A stretch of 64,000 bases of DNA from Lachnospiraceae bacterium (GTDB lineage: Bacteria; Bacillota; Clostridia; Lachnospirales; Lachnospiraceae): NCBI GenBank assembly GCA_017614155.1, contig JAGACK010000051.1:1-64000 (forward strand), written 5' to 3'. The notes under the pieces were generated by a model. That model saw only the letters and a list, made by a program, of their open reading frames with translations, did no database searches and was not told where the DNA came from. The position numbers and the translations under genes were made by a program. Within the stretch, counting starts at the first letter, position 1, and the number at the start of each line of letters is the position of its first letter. Below, piece after piece: positions 25,053 through 36,000 of this stretch.

Positions 25053-25248
25053 ATGCATCAGACATATATATTTTGTGAACACCCAGCCGTCAGTTCTTAG
25101 CGAACCGGAGTCTGATAAATTTCGCGGGTGCGAAGGCCGCGCCGCTCTTTTCAGGCGCGGAACGGCGCAGAGCGAAATTTTGTTTATCAGACGCTCGGTG
25201 AGCTTAGAACTGGACGAGCCGTGAACAAAATATGTATGGCTGATGCAT
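25053..25248. repeat. Palindromic repeat family, copy B, inside the trp operon
   Basis: 196 bp. Outer arms 25053-25076 and 25225-25248 pair at 22 of 24 positions. The interior is nearly the same as copy A (11403-11596), with the same nested stems. The outer arms (atgcatcag...) differ from copy A (ctgggactcag...), so pairing rather than sequence is conserved. It lies between trpG and trpD in the same transcript and would fold in the mRNA. Translated frames through it are not credible proteins. Confidence 0.85.
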
Positions 25249-25296
25249 ATAGAGAAATGTTTCAAGTTGATTATAAAATATCAGGAGGAAAATAAA

Positions 25297-26313
25297 ATGA
25301 TCAAAGAAGCCATTGTAAAGATCGTAAACAAAGAAGACTTAACCTACGACGAAGCCTACGCCGTGATGAACGAGATCATGAGCGGGGAGACTTCACCCAC
25401 GCAGAATGCCGCATTCCTGTCGGCGCTTTCGACCAAGAGCGCAAAGGCCGAGACCACAAACGAGATCGCAGGCTGCGCGGCAGCCATGAGGGATCACGCG
25501 ACAAAGGTTGATACAGGCATGGATGTTTTGGAGATCGTGGGAACCGGCGGGGACAATGCGGGAAGCTTCAACATTTCAACAACATCTGCTATTATTGCGG
25601 CAGCAGGCGGACTCAAGGTCGCAAAGCACGGCAACCGCGCCGCATCATCACTTTCGGGAACAGCCGACTGCCTTGAGGCGCTCGGAGTGAATATCGATCA
25701 GAGCCCGGAAAAGTGCGTGGAGCTTTTGAAGGAAGCCGGGATGTGCTTCTTCTTCGCTCAGAAATATCATGCATCCATGAAATATGTAGGCCCCATCAGA
25801 AAGGAACTGGGTTTCAGGACAGTGTTCAACATACTCGGGCCGCTGACAAATCCCGCATCGCCGACCATGCAGCTGCTCGGAGTATATGATGAATATCTCG
25901 TGGAGCCGCTGGCGCAGGTGCTTGTAAGCCTTGGAGTAAAGCGGGGCATGGTCGTATACGGCATGGACAAGCTGGATGAGATCTCGCTTTCCGCGCCCAC
26001 AAAGGTATGCGAGATCAGGGACGGGTGGTTTAGGACCACTGTCATCAAACCTGAGGATTTCGGATTCGAACGCTGTACAAAAGATGACCTGAAGGGCGGG
26101 GCTCCTGCGGATAACGCAAAGATAACAACTGATATATTAAAAGGTGAAAAGGGACACAAAAGAAACGCAGTCCTGCTCAATGCCGGCGCGGCGCTTTACA
26201 TCGGCGGAAAGGCAGAAAACTTTGAGGAAGGCGTAAAGAAAGCAGGTGATATCATAGATTCAGGGAAGGCATATGAAACTCTTCAAAAGATCATAGAAGT
26301 CAGCAACAGGTGA
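25297..26313 (+). CDS. trpD: Anthranilate phosphoribosyltransferase
   Basis: Transfers phosphoribosyl from PRPP to anthranilate. 338 residues. PRPP/anthranilate motifs are [39 protein letters not shown] and [14 protein letters not shown]. The start ATG 25297 follows AGGAGG. The about 300-bp gap from trpG is filled mostly by repeat B; no separate promoter is obvious. Confidence 0.96.
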   Translation: MIKEAIVKIVNKEDLTYDEAYAVMNEIMSGETSPTQNAAFLSALSTKSAKAETTNEIAGCAAAMRDHATKVDTGMDVLEIVGTGGDNAGSFNISTTSAIIAAAGGLKVAKHGNRAASSLSGTADCLEALGVNIDQSPEKCVELLKEAGMCFFFAQKYHASMKYVGPIRKELGFRTVFNILGPLTNPASPTMQLLGVYDEYLVEPLAQVLVSLGVKRGMVVYGMDKLDEISLSAPTKVCEIRDGWFRTTVIKPEDFGFERCTKDDLKGGAPADNAKITTDILKGEKGHKRNAVLLNAGAALYIGGKAENFEEGVKKAGDIIDSGKAYETLQKIIEVSNR

Positions 26314-26319
26314 TGACAG

Positions 26320-27105
26320 ATGGGTACGATTCTTGATACCATAGCTGAGCATGCAAGGGTACGCGTGGCAGCGGCAAAAGAAAAAAGATCCGTAAGCGAA
26401 CTGAAGAAACTGGCGTACGATACTCCGAAAGGTGATCTGTCATTTGAGAAAGTACTGAAAAAGCCGGGCATCTCTTTCATATGCGAATGCAAAAAGGCAT
26501 CACCCTCAAAGGGTATCATCGCAGAGGACTTTCCATATCTGCAGATCGCAAAAGAATACGAGAAAGCCGGCGCGGATGCGATCTCCGTGCTGACAGAGCC
26601 GAAGTGGTTTTTGGGCGATGACAGCTACCTGAAAGAGATCGCGGCAGCAGTAAATATCCCGGTGCTCAGAAAGGATTTTACCGTTGACGAGTATATGATA
26701 TATGAGGCAAAGCTTCTGGGCGCGTCGGCGGTGCTGCTCATAGTCTCCATCCTTTCAAAAGAAGAGATCGCACGTTACCTTGGCATCTGCGATGACCTTG
26801 GCCTGTCGGCTCTTGTCGAGACACATGACGAAGAGGAGATACACACGGCCATAGATGCGGGCGCGCGGATAATAGGAGTAAACAACAGGAACCTGAAGGA
26901 TTTTTCCGTTGACACATCCCTAAGCGGGAGGCTTCGGAAACTGATCCCCGAAGATATCATCTTTGTTTCCGAAAGCGGGGTGAAGACAAGTGAGGATGTC
27001 AGTATAATAAGAACGAACGGGGCAGATGCAGTCCTTGTGGGAGAAGTCCTGATGCGGGCAGAAGACAAAAAAGCAAAGCTTAAAGAACTTAAGGGAGAGG
27101 CCTGA
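26320..27105 (+). CDS. trpC: Indole-3-glycerol phosphate synthase
   Basis: 261 residues, TIM barrel. Motifs are FICECKKASPSKGII, LRKDFTVDEYMIYEA, the VNNRNLKDFSVD region and SESGVKTSEDV. It closes the ring of the carboxyphenylamino-deoxyribulose phosphate. Separate from trpF, unlike the fused E. coli protein; 6 nt after trpD. Confidence 0.96.
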   Translation: MGTILDTIAEHARVRVAAAKEKRSVSELKKLAYDTPKGDLSFEKVLKKPGISFICECKKASPSKGIIAEDFPYLQIAKEYEKAGADAISVLTEPKWFLGDDSYLKEIAAAVNIPVLRKDFTVDEYMIYEAKLLGASAVLLIVSILSKEEIARYLGICDDLGLSALVETHDEEEIHTAIDAGARIIGVNNRNLKDFSVDTSLSGRLRKLIPEDIIFVSESGVKTSEDVSIIRTNGADAVLVGEVLMRAEDKKAKLKELKGEA

Positions 27106-27106
27106 T

Positions 27107-27751
27107 ATGACAGCGATCAAGCTCTGCGGACTGACAAGAAAAGAAGATATCGAGGCAGCCAACCGCCTCATGCCTGACTTTGTCGGTTTTGTATTCTGGA
27201 ATAAAAGCAGGAGGGCGCTGACAAAGACGGAGGCTGCAGGATTAAAAGAACTGCTCGATCCGAAGATATCCGCTGTGGGCGTATTCGTGGATGAAGATCC
27301 GGCGGTTATAAAAGAACTGGCTGATGAAGGCATAATAGATGTCATCCAGCTTCACGGCAGCGAAGATGCCGCTTATATAAAAAATATCAAAACACTGACC
27401 GGGAAAAGAGTGATCAGGGCTGTAAAGATAAAGGAAGGGCTCATGCCGGACCTGTCGGAAACTGCCGGGGCGGATCATATCCTGCTCGATGCCGGCATGG
27501 GAGACGGCAGGACCTTTGACTGGGATATAATAAGCAGAACGGGCATTGATACAGGCAGGCTTTTTCTGGCCGGAGGCCTCGGTCCGGAAAATGTGGGAGA
27601 GGCAATAGAGAGGATACATCCATACGCAGTGGATGTAAGCTCAGGGATCGAAACGGACGGGCACAAGGATCCCAAAAAAATGGAAGCGTTTGTACATAAT
27701 GCGAGGAAAGCCGGAGGCTATAGGCAGGAACAAAACGGAGGGAAAAAATGA
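27107..27751 (+). CDS. trpF: Phosphoribosylanthranilate isomerase
   Basis: 214 residues, TIM barrel. [15 protein letters not shown] holds the catalytic Cys, VGVFVDE and [12 protein letters not shown] are typical, the catalytic Asp is in [14 protein letters not shown], and [15 protein letters not shown] binds phosphate. It starts 1 nt after the trpC stop and overlaps trpB by 4 nt. Confidence 0.95.
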   Translation: MTAIKLCGLTRKEDIEAANRLMPDFVGFVFWNKSRRALTKTEAAGLKELLDPKISAVGVFVDEDPAVIKELADEGIIDVIQLHGSEDAAYIKNIKTLTGKRVIRAVKIKEGLMPDLSETAGADHILLDAGMGDGRTFDWDIISRTGIDTGRLFLAGGLGPENVGEAIERIHPYAVDVSSGIETDGHKDPKKMEAFVHNARKAGGYRQEQNGGKK

Positions 27752-28938
27752 GTGAGAAAAAAGGCAGATTTGGTGAGCACGGAGGACAGTATATTCCCGA
27801 GACACTGATGAATGCAGTCATTGAACTGGAGGAAGCATACAACAGGTTCAAAGATGATCCTGAGTTTAACAGCGAACTTACGAAGCTCTTTAACGATTAT
27901 GCCGGAAGACCGTCCCGCTTGTATTATGCGGAAAAGATGACAAAGGATCTTGGCGGCGCAAAGATATATCTGAAGCGGGAGGACTTAAACCACACCGGCT
28001 CGCACAAGATAAACAATGTGCTCGGCCAGGCGCTCCTTGCAAAAAAGATGGGAAAGAAAAGGCTCATCGCTGAGACGGGAGCCGGACAGCACGGTGTTGC
28101 AACGGCGACTGCGGCGGCTCTCATGGGCATGGAATGTGTCGTCTTCATGGGCGAGGAGGATACGAAAAGACAGGCTCTCAATGTTTACCGCATGCGTCTT
28201 CTCGGCTCGCAGGTGATCCCGGTAAAGACCGGCACGGCAACATTGAAGGATGCCGTATCCGAGGCCATGAGAGAGTGGACCAGAAGGATAGATGACACAC
28301 ATTACTGTCTGGGCTCGGTCATGGGACCGCATCCGTTCCCGACCATAGTCAGGGACTTCCAGTCGGTCATCTCAAAAGAGATCAAGGCGCAGATGCTTGA
28401 GGCCGAAGGACGCCTGCCGGATGCGGTGATCGCGTGTGTGGGCGGAGGCTCAAACGCGATGGGAAGCTTCTATAATTTCATTGAAGACAGTAAAGTCCGC
28501 CTGATAGGCTGCGAGGCAGCGGGCAGAGGGATCGACACCTTTGAGACGGCGGCGACCATAGCCACGGGAAGATCGGGGATCTTCCACGGCATGAAATCAT
28601 ATTTCTGTCAGGACAAATACGGCCAGATAGCACCGGTTTATTCGATCTCTGCAGGTCTTGATTATCCCGGCATCGGTCCGGAGCACGCATGGCTGCATGA
28701 CACAAAAAGAGCCGAATACATCCCGGTGACTGACGAGGAGGCGGTATGCGCTTTTGAGTATCTGTCAAAGACCGAGGGCATCATCCCGGCGATCGAATCG
28801 GCGCATGCAGTATCGGCAGCAATGAAGATCGCAAAGGAATACACGCCGGAAAATTCGATCGTCATAACCATATCGGGAAGAGGCGACAAGGACTGCGCCG
28901 CGATCGCAAGATACAGAGGGGAGGATATCCATGAGTAA
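27748..28938 (+). CDS. trpB: Tryptophan synthase beta subunit
   Basis: 396 residues, TrpB1 type. The PLP lysine is in [15 protein letters not shown], followed by [20 protein letters not shown], the PLP phosphate-binding [10 protein letters not shown], and SGRGDKD near the C terminus. Condenses indole with serine. Overlaps trpA by 8 nt. Confidence 0.97.
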   Translation: MSEKKGRFGEHGGQYIPETLMNAVIELEEAYNRFKDDPEFNSELTKLFNDYAGRPSRLYYAEKMTKDLGGAKIYLKREDLNHTGSHKINNVLGQALLAKKMGKKRLIAETGAGQHGVATATAAALMGMECVVFMGEEDTKRQALNVYRMRLLGSQVIPVKTGTATLKDAVSEAMREWTRRIDDTHYCLGSVMGPHPFPTIVRDFQSVISKEIKAQMLEAEGRLPDAVIACVGGGSNAMGSFYNFIEDSKVRLIGCEAAGRGIDTFETAATIATGRSGIFHGMKSYFCQDKYGQIAPVYSISAGLDYPGIGPEHAWLHDTKRAEYIPVTDEEAVCAFEYLSKTEGIIPAIESAHAVSAAMKIAKEYTPENSIVITISGRGDKDCAAIARYRGEDIHE

Positions 28939-29713
28939 TATAGGAAAGGCTTTTGAAAACGGAAAGGCATTCATACCTTTCATCACCTGCGGGGATCCTG
29001 ACATGGAAACAACCGAAAAGATAATACTTGAGGCAACGGCAAACGGAGCGGATCTCATAGAGCTCGGCATACCGTTTTCCGACCCGACGGCGGAGGGACC
29101 CGTCATTCAGGCCGCAAATGACAGAGCCCTGAAAAACGGGGCGAGCACTGACAGGATATTCGATATGGTCCACAGCATCAGGGATGAAGTCGATGTTCCG
29201 CTGGTCTTTATGACCTATGCAAATGTCGTCTATTCCTACGGCTCGGAAAGATTCATCTCATCCTGCAGCAGGATCGGGATCGACGGGCTCATACTCCCGG
29301 ATCTGCCTTTTGAGGAAAAAGATGAATTTGCGCCCCTGTGCAGACAGTACGGGATCGACCTCATATCCCTGATCGCGCCCACATCAAAAGACCGTGTGGC
29401 TATGATCGCAAAAAATGCAGAGGGCTTTCTGTACATCGTATCAAGCCTGGGTGTTACGGGGACAAGGAGTGTCATAGACACAGATCTGAGTTCCATAATA
29501 AAAACGGTCCGCGAGAATACGGATATCCCCTGCGCCATAGGTTTCGGAATATCAAAGCCCGAGCAGGCGTCCCAGATGGCAGCTATCGCGGACGGAGCGA
29601 TAGTGGGGAGCGCGATCATAAAGATCATGGAGAAATATAAAAAGGAATCCCCGAAGCATGTCGGCGAATATGTGCGCAGCATGAAAAATGCCGTGATGAG
29701 TGTTGACAAATGA
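28931..29713 (+). CDS. trpA: Tryptophan synthase alpha subunit
   Basis: 260 residues, TIM barrel. The catalytic Glu is in [19 protein letters not shown] and the Asp in [13 protein letters not shown]; the phosphate-binding loop is [10 protein letters not shown]. Cleaves indole-glycerol phosphate to indole for TrpB. The asnB -35 box overlaps its last codons. Confidence 0.96.
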   Translation: MSNIGKAFENGKAFIPFITCGDPDMETTEKIILEATANGADLIELGIPFSDPTAEGPVIQAANDRALKNGASTDRIFDMVHSIRDEVDVPLVFMTYANVVYSYGSERFISSCSRIGIDGLILPDLPFEEKDEFAPLCRQYGIDLISLIAPTSKDRVAMIAKNAEGFLYIVSSLGVTGTRSVIDTDLSSIIKTVRENTDIPCAIGFGISKPEQASQMAAIADGAIVGSAIIKIMEKYKKESPKHVGEYVRSMKNAVMSVDK

Positions 29714-29731
29714 GGATAATGAGTCTATAGT
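29703..29731 (+). promoter_or_regulatory. asnB promoter
   Basis: TTGACA (29703-29708), 17-nt spacer, TATAGT (29726-29731). The boxes, spacing and flanks match the glnN promoter, and the -35 lies inside the end of trpA. Confidence 0.8.
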
Positions 29732-29748
29732 ATCAAAACATAAAAGCA

Positions 29749-29784
29749 AAGGCGCTTTGGATCTTGATCCAAGGCGCCTTTTTC
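29749..29784 (+). promoter_or_regulatory. Promoter-proximal terminator hairpin in the asnB leader
   Basis: Arms 29749-29762 and 29767-29780 pair along 14 bp with one wobble, loop CTTG, then TTTC. The stem, loop size and upstream AAACATAAAAGCAAA are almost the same as in glnN. It could also end trp operon transcripts, but it sits 17 nt after a strong -10 box. Confidence 0.75.
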
Positions 29785-29806
29785 GTTGTTGGAGGAAACT
29801 GAAAAT

Positions 29807-31384
29807 ATGTGCTCGATAATGGGATACAAAGGTTACAGCATAGCAGATGAAGCTTTTAAGGAGCATTTTGACCGGACGATATCAAGAGGACCGGATATGC
29901 AGCGCATCAAAAGATACGGTGATGCTGTCCTCGGCTTTGAAAGGCTTGCCATAATGGGCCTGACCGAAGAGGGAATGCAGCCTTTTGAATTGAATGATAA
30001 TGCCATCGTATGTAACGGAGAGATATACGGTTTCAGAAAGATAAAGAAGGAGCTTGAAAAAGAGTACAGCTTCAAAAGCGATTCGGACTGTGAGATCCTC
30101 CTTCCGCTTTACGAAAAATACGGAACGGACATGTTCGCCATGCTTGATGCGGAATATGCCTGCATCATATATGACATGGAAAAAAACGATCTCATCGCGG
30201 CAAGGGATCCGATAGGGATCAGGCCTTTGTACTACGGCTATACGGATGAGGGTGAGATAGTATTTGCAAGCGAGGCAAAGGACCTGACAGGACTTGCAAA
30301 AACCATACAGCCGTTCCCGCCCGGACATTTCTATGCCGATGGGAAATTTACCGAATACAGGGATATGACTGAGGTTGAAAGTGTTGTAAAAGATGACATC
30401 GAGACCGTATGCAGAAATATCCGCGAAAAGCTGATAGCGGGGATAGAAAAAAGACTTGATGCGGATGCGCCGCTTGGCTTCCTGCTCAGCGGAGGACTTG
30501 ACAGTTCGCTTGTATGCGCTGTATCTGCAAAGCTTTTGAAAAAACCTATCAGGACCTTTGCCATCGGCATGAAAACAGATGCGATAGACTTAAAATATGC
30601 AAAGGAGGTCGCGGACTATATAGGAAGCGATCATACTGAAGTCATCATCACAAGGGATGATGTCATAGATTCACTCGAAGAGGTCATACATGTCCTCGGG
30701 ACCTTTGATATCACGACGATCAGGGCAAGCATGGGGATGTATCTTCTGTGCAGGGCCATACATGAGCAGACGGATGTGAGAGTCCTCATGACAGGCGAGA
30801 TATCGGACGAGCTTTTCGGATACAAGTATACGGACTTCGCGCCGGATGCCGAAAGCTTTCAGGAGGAATCGGCAAAGAGAGTCAGGGAGCTGCATATGTA
30901 TGATGTGCTCCGTGCCGACAGATGCATCTCGGCAAATTCCATAGAAGCGAGGGTCCCTTTCGGTGATCTGGGTTTTGTGAAATATGTCATGAGCATAGAC
31001 CCTGAAATGAAACTGAATAAATATAATAAAGGCAAATATCTGCTGCGTCATGCGTTTGAGGGCGATTATCTGCCGGAAGACATCCTGATGAGGGAGAAGG
31101 CGGCATTTTCAGATGCGGTCGGGCATTCACTGGTCGATCATCTGAAAGAATATGCGGCGCAGAAGTATACGGATGAGGAGTATGAAAAGCTTCGCATGGA
31201 TTATGATCATGCAAGGCCCTTTACAAAGGAGTCGCTCCTTTACAGACAGATATTTGAAAAATACTATCCGGGACAGTCTGAGATGATCGTTGATTTCTGG
31301 ATGCCGAACAAATCGTGGGAAGGATGCAATGTCGATGATCCTTCCGCAAGAGTCCTTTCAAACTACGGTGACAGCGGTAAGTGA
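29807..31384 (+). CDS. asnB: Asparagine synthetase, glutamine-hydrolysing
   Basis: 525 residues. The start at 29807 puts the catalytic Cys at position 2 ([10 protein letters not shown]), required for an N-terminal nucleophile amidotransferase; GGAGGA precedes it. The in-frame ATG-like codon upstream would bury the Cys. The C-terminal synthetase domain has the pyrophosphate loop [11 protein letters not shown]. Converts aspartate, ATP and glutamine to asparagine. Next gene pyrG begins 7 nt later. Confidence 0.95.
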   Translation: MCSIMGYKGYSIADEAFKEHFDRTISRGPDMQRIKRYGDAVLGFERLAIMGLTEEGMQPFELNDNAIVCNGEIYGFRKIKKELEKEYSFKSDSDCEILLPLYEKYGTDMFAMLDAEYACIIYDMEKNDLIAARDPIGIRPLYYGYTDEGEIVFASEAKDLTGLAKTIQPFPPGHFYADGKFTEYRDMTEVESVVKDDIETVCRNIREKLIAGIEKRLDADAPLGFLLSGGLDSSLVCAVSAKLLKKPIRTFAIGMKTDAIDLKYAKEVADYIGSDHTEVIITRDDVIDSLEEVIHVLGTFDITTIRASMGMYLLCRAIHEQTDVRVLMTGEISDELFGYKYTDFAPDAESFQEESAKRVRELHMYDVLRADRCISANSIEARVPFGDLGFVKYVMSIDPEMKLNKYNKGKYLLRHAFEGDYLPEDILMREKAAFSDAVGHSLVDHLKEYAAQKYTDEEYEKLRMDYDHARPFTKESLLYRQIFEKYYPGQSEMIVDFWMPNKSWEGCNVDDPSARVLSNYGDSGK

Positions 31385-31391
31385 GGTTATT

Positions 31392-33011
31392 ATGGTCAAG
31401 TATGTATTTGTAACAGGCGGAGTCGTATCGGGACTTGGAAAAGGGATCACAGCAGCATCGCTGGGAAGGCTGTTAAAGGCGCGCGGTTTTCATGTGACCA
31501 TGCAGAAATTTGATCCCTACATAAATGTCGATCCCGGAACGATGAATCCGATCCAGCACGGAGAGGTCTTTGTGACCGACGACGGAACCGAGACGGATCT
31601 GGATCTCGGACATTACGAAAGATTCATAAACGAATCGATGAACAAAAACTCGAATGTCACGACCGGAAAGATCTATCAGGCCGTTCTGAACAAAGAGAGG
31701 CACGGCGACTACGGCGGAGGAACCGTTCAGGTGATCCCTCATATAACAAATGAGATCAAGGACAGGTTCCACAAGGCAGCAACGCCGCAGGAAGAGACCA
31801 TCTCGATCATAGAGATCGGAGGGACCGTCGGTGATATCGAAAGCCAGCCCTTTCTTGAGGCGATCAGACAGTTTCGTGCCGATGTCGGCATGAACAATTC
31901 CGTGATCATCCATGTCACGCTGATACCTTACTTAAAGGCTTCGGGAGAGCTGAAGACCAAGCCTACCCAGATGAGCGTGAAGACGCTTCAGAGCATGGGG
32001 CTCTGGCCTGACATCATAGTATGCCGTTCTGATTATCCCGTTGAAAAAAACATGCGTGAAAAGATCGCGCTGTTCTGCAATGTCAAACCTGAAAATGTCC
32101 TGCAGAACCTGGATGCATCCCTGCTCTATGAGGTGCCGCTGATGCTTGAGGAGGAAAACCTTGCCAGGGCTGTATGCGAGTGCCTGGGACTTCCCAGCGC
32201 AAAGCCGGATCTTGCGGCATGGAGAAAGCTGGTCGAGGATTACAAAAACCCGCTGCATCAGGTGACTATCGCGATAGTCGGCAAATATGTGGCTCTCCAC
32301 GATGCATACCTAAGCGTTGCCGAAGCTTTAAGGCACGGAGGGATAGCAAACAGGACAAAGGTCGATATCAGATGGATCGATGCGGAGACATTAACAGAGG
32401 AAAATATCGGGGAAGCACTTTTGGGAGCAGACGGGATCATCGTTCCCGGAGGATTCGGAAGCCGCGGCACTGAGGGAAAGATCCTCGCCGCTGGATATGC
32501 CAGAAAGAACATGATACCGTTTTTAGGGCTGTGCCTTGGGATGCAGCTTGCGATAGTGGAGTTTGCCAGGAACAGATGCGGCATCAGCGACGCAGCATCT
32601 GCAGAGCTTTGTCCCGACACCAAAAACCCGGTCATACATATACTGCCTGACAAGGAGAATCTCGAGAACATAGGCGGGACACTGAGGCTCGGAGCTTATC
32701 CCTGCGTCCTGAAAAAAGGGACAAAGGCATATGAGCTTTACGGGACGGAAGAGATAAGCGAAAGACACCGTCACAGATATGAAGTAAACAATGATTACAG
32801 ACAGATACTTGAAGAAAACGGAATGGTACTGTCCGGACTGTCTCCGGACAAAAGGATAGTCGAGATGATCGAACTTTCGGATCATCCGTTTTTTGTTGCA
32901 ACACAGGCGCATCCCGAATTCAAGTCGAGACCGGATATGCCGCATCCGCTGTTTTCGGGACTGATAAAAGCAGCGCTGGAGTCGGAAAAAAAGATCGATC
33001 AGGAGAGGTGA
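31392..33011 (+). CDS. pyrG: CTP synthase
   Basis: 539 residues. The N-terminal synthetase domain starts [19 protein letters not shown] (ATP loop). The C-terminal class I glutamine amidotransferase has nucleophile Cys in FLGLCLGMQ and His-Glu in [11 protein letters not shown]. Aminates UTP to CTP. The start is set by family alignment; in-frame ATGs upstream lie in asnB. The ribosome site is modest (GAGG). Next gene gltB begins 4 nt later. Confidence 0.96.
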   Translation: MVKYVFVTGGVVSGLGKGITAASLGRLLKARGFHVTMQKFDPYINVDPGTMNPIQHGEVFVTDDGTETDLDLGHYERFINESMNKNSNVTTGKIYQAVLNKERHGDYGGGTVQVIPHITNEIKDRFHKAATPQEETISIIEIGGTVGDIESQPFLEAIRQFRADVGMNNSVIIHVTLIPYLKASGELKTKPTQMSVKTLQSMGLWPDIIVCRSDYPVEKNMREKIALFCNVKPENVLQNLDASLLYEVPLMLEEENLARAVCECLGLPSAKPDLAAWRKLVEDYKNPLHQVTIAIVGKYVALHDAYLSVAEALRHGGIANRTKVDIRWIDAETLTEENIGEALLGADGIIVPGGFGSRGTEGKILAAGYARKNMIPFLGLCLGMQLAIVEFARNRCGISDAASAELCPDTKNPVIHILPDKENLENIGGTLRLGAYPCVLKKGTKAYELYGTEEISERHRHRYEVNNDYRQILEENGMVLSGLSPDKRIVEMIELSDHPFFVATQAHPEFKSRPDMPHPLFSGLIKAALESEKKIDQER

Positions 33012-33015
33012 CAGG

Positions 33016-36000
33016 ATGAATACTCTTTACGAACCTAGTTTTGAACATGATAACTGCGGCGTCGGAGCCATTATAAACATATATGGAAAGAAAAGCCATT
33101 CCATAGTCAGCGATGCCCTTTCTATAGTAGAGAATCTCGAGCACAGGGCCGGAAAGGATGCCAAAGGCGAGACCGGTGACGGAGTGGGGATCATGACTCA
33201 GATCCCGCATACCTTTTTCAAAAAAGCCTGCGCGGATCTGGGCATCAGGCTTGGAAAGGAAAGATCGTACGGAGTCGGGATGTTCTTCTTCCCGCAGTCA
33301 GAGCTTAAAAGGATGCAGGCGATGAAGATGTTTGAGATCATCGTCAAAAAGGAAGGACTGAACTTCCTCGGATGGAGAAGCGTTCCGGTAAACAAGGATG
33401 TCCTCGGGCAGAAAGCGCTTGAGTCATGTCCCGTCATCATGCAGTGCTTCATAGAGCGTCCGAAGGAGACAGAAAAAGACATCGACTTTGACAGGAAGCT
33501 GTATGTTACCAGGCGTGTATTTGAGCATTCAAATGAGGATACATATGTTGCAACGCTTTCCTGCAGAACGATAGTCTACAAGGGAATGTTCCTTGTCGGA
33601 CAGCTTCGGACTTTTTTTGACGATCTGTCCAATCCCGGATTTGAATCCGCGATAGCCATGGTGCATTCGCGCTTTTCTACAAATACAGTTCCCAGCTGGC
33701 TTCGGGCTCATCCGAACAGATTTATCGTTCATAACGGCGAGATCAATACGATCCGCGGGAACAGGGACAAGATGCTGGCAAGGGAGGAAACGATCGAGAC
33801 CAGCCACTTCAGCGATGAAGAACTGGGAAAAGTGCTTCCAGTGATATCCGGTGAAGGTTCTGATTCCGCGATGCTTGACAATACCCTGGAGTTTTTGATC
33901 ATGGGAGGGATGGATCCGGCTCTGGCAGCGATGATCCTGATCCCCGAGCCATGGGAAAACAATGATACCATATCGGCAGAAGAGAGAGACTTCTATCAGT
34001 ACTACGGGACGATGATGGAGCCCTGGGACGGACCGGCTTCGATCATGCTGTCCGACGGCGATGTGATGGCTGCCATTCTCGACCGTAACGGCCTGCGTCC
34101 GTCCCGTTTCTATGTCCTTGATGACGGAAGGCTGATCCTTTCATCCGAGGTCGGTGTCCTGCCGGTAAAGGAATCACAGATAAAGAGCAAGGGCTGTCTG
34201 TATCCCGGCAAGATGCTCCTTGCTGATACCGTGACGGGAAGGATATATACGGACCGTGAGATAAAGGACAGATACGCAGTCAGGGAGCCCTACGGTGAAT
34301 GGCTTGATTCAAATCTGGTCAGGCTTTCCGATATCAGGATACCCAATGAGAGCGTTATCTCTTATGACAGCACCATGCTTTCAAAGCTCCACAGAAATTT
34401 CGGCTATTCGTACGAGGAATGCCGTGAGCGGATCTATACCATGGCCTTAAACGGCAGCGAGGAGATAGGCTCGATGGGCGTGGATACGCCTCTTGCTGTC
34501 CTTTCAAAGCAGTACAGGCCTCTCTTTGATTATTTCAAGCAGCTTTTTGCCCAGGTCACAAATCCGCCCATAGATGCGGTCAGGGAAAAGATAGTCACGG
34601 CGACATGCGTATATGTCGGAAGGAACGGAGATCTCCTGTCAGAAAAGCCTTCAAACTGCAACGTGCTCAAGATCAACAATCCGATCCTTTCGGACCTGGA
34701 TCTGATGAAGATATCCCATCTGGACAGACAGGGACTGAAGGTGATCAGGGTATCGACTCTTTATTACAAGGGAACGCCGCTTGACCGTGCCATAGACAAT
34801 CTCTTCGTTGAAGTGGACAGGGCATACAAAAACGGCGGGAACATCATCATACTGTCAGACCGCGGCGTGGATGAAAACCACATGGCCATACCGTCTCTGC
34901 TGTGTGTGTCGGCTGTGCACAATTATCTGGTCAGGACAAAGAAGTGCATGGCGATGTCGCTGATCATGGAAACGGGCGAGCCCAGGGATGTTCATCATTT
35001 TGCAACTCTTCTGGGATTCGGAGCCTGCGCGGTAAATCCCTATCTTGCCCATGCGACGATCAAGCAGCTGGTGGATGACGGAGTGCTTGAAAAGGATTAC
35101 TACGCGGCTGTTTCCGATTATGACAGGGCAGTGCTTAACGGCATAGTCAGGATTGCTTCGAAGATGGGAATATCGACCATACAGTCATATCAGGGAAGCA
35201 GGATATTTGAAGCGCTCGGCATATCGCAGTCCGTGATCGACAGATATTTTACCGGTACGGTATCGAGGATCGGCGGCATCGATCTTGAGGATATCGCAAA
35301 GGCTACGGATGCCCAGCACTCAAAAGCCTTTGATCCGCTGGGACTTGCAACGGATCTTTCACTGGATTCCGCGGGCTTCCACAAGATGAGAGCACAGGGT
35401 GAAAAGCACAGATACAATCCGCAGACCATACATATGCTTCAGGCTTCAACGAGGGAAGGAAGCTATGAAAAGTTCAGAAAGTATACGGAAATGGTGGACA
35501 GGGAGGAGACAGGATATCTTCGCAGCATCTTTGATTTTAATTATCCCGAAAAACCCATAGACATCTCGGAAGTTGAAAGCGCCGACTTAATTGTCAGGAG
35601 GTTCAAGACGGGAGCCATGTCATACGGCTCCATATCGGAGGAAGCGCATGTTGCCCTTGCTGTTGCGATGAACCGCCTGCACGGCAGATCAAACAGCGGG
35701 GAAGGCGGAGAGAGCGAGGAAAGACTTGAAAGCGCGGGAACGAAGGATGATAAAAGCTCGGCGATAAAACAGGTCGCATCGGGACGTTTCGGCGTCACAT
35801 CCAGGTATCTTCAGAGCGCAAAGGAAATACAGATAAAAATGGCACAGGGCGCAAAGCCCGGCGAGGGAGGACATCTCCCGGGCAAAAAGGTCTATCCGTG
35901 GATCGCAAAGACCAGACATTCCACGCCCGGAGTCAGCCTGATATCCCCGCCGCCTCATCATGATATCTATTCGATAGAGGATCTGGCCCAGCTCATATAT

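Noticed and set aside
24901..25224. Open frame of 107 codons over the end of trpG and repeat B
   Set aside because: It overlaps trpG in another frame and then reads through the palindromic repeat.
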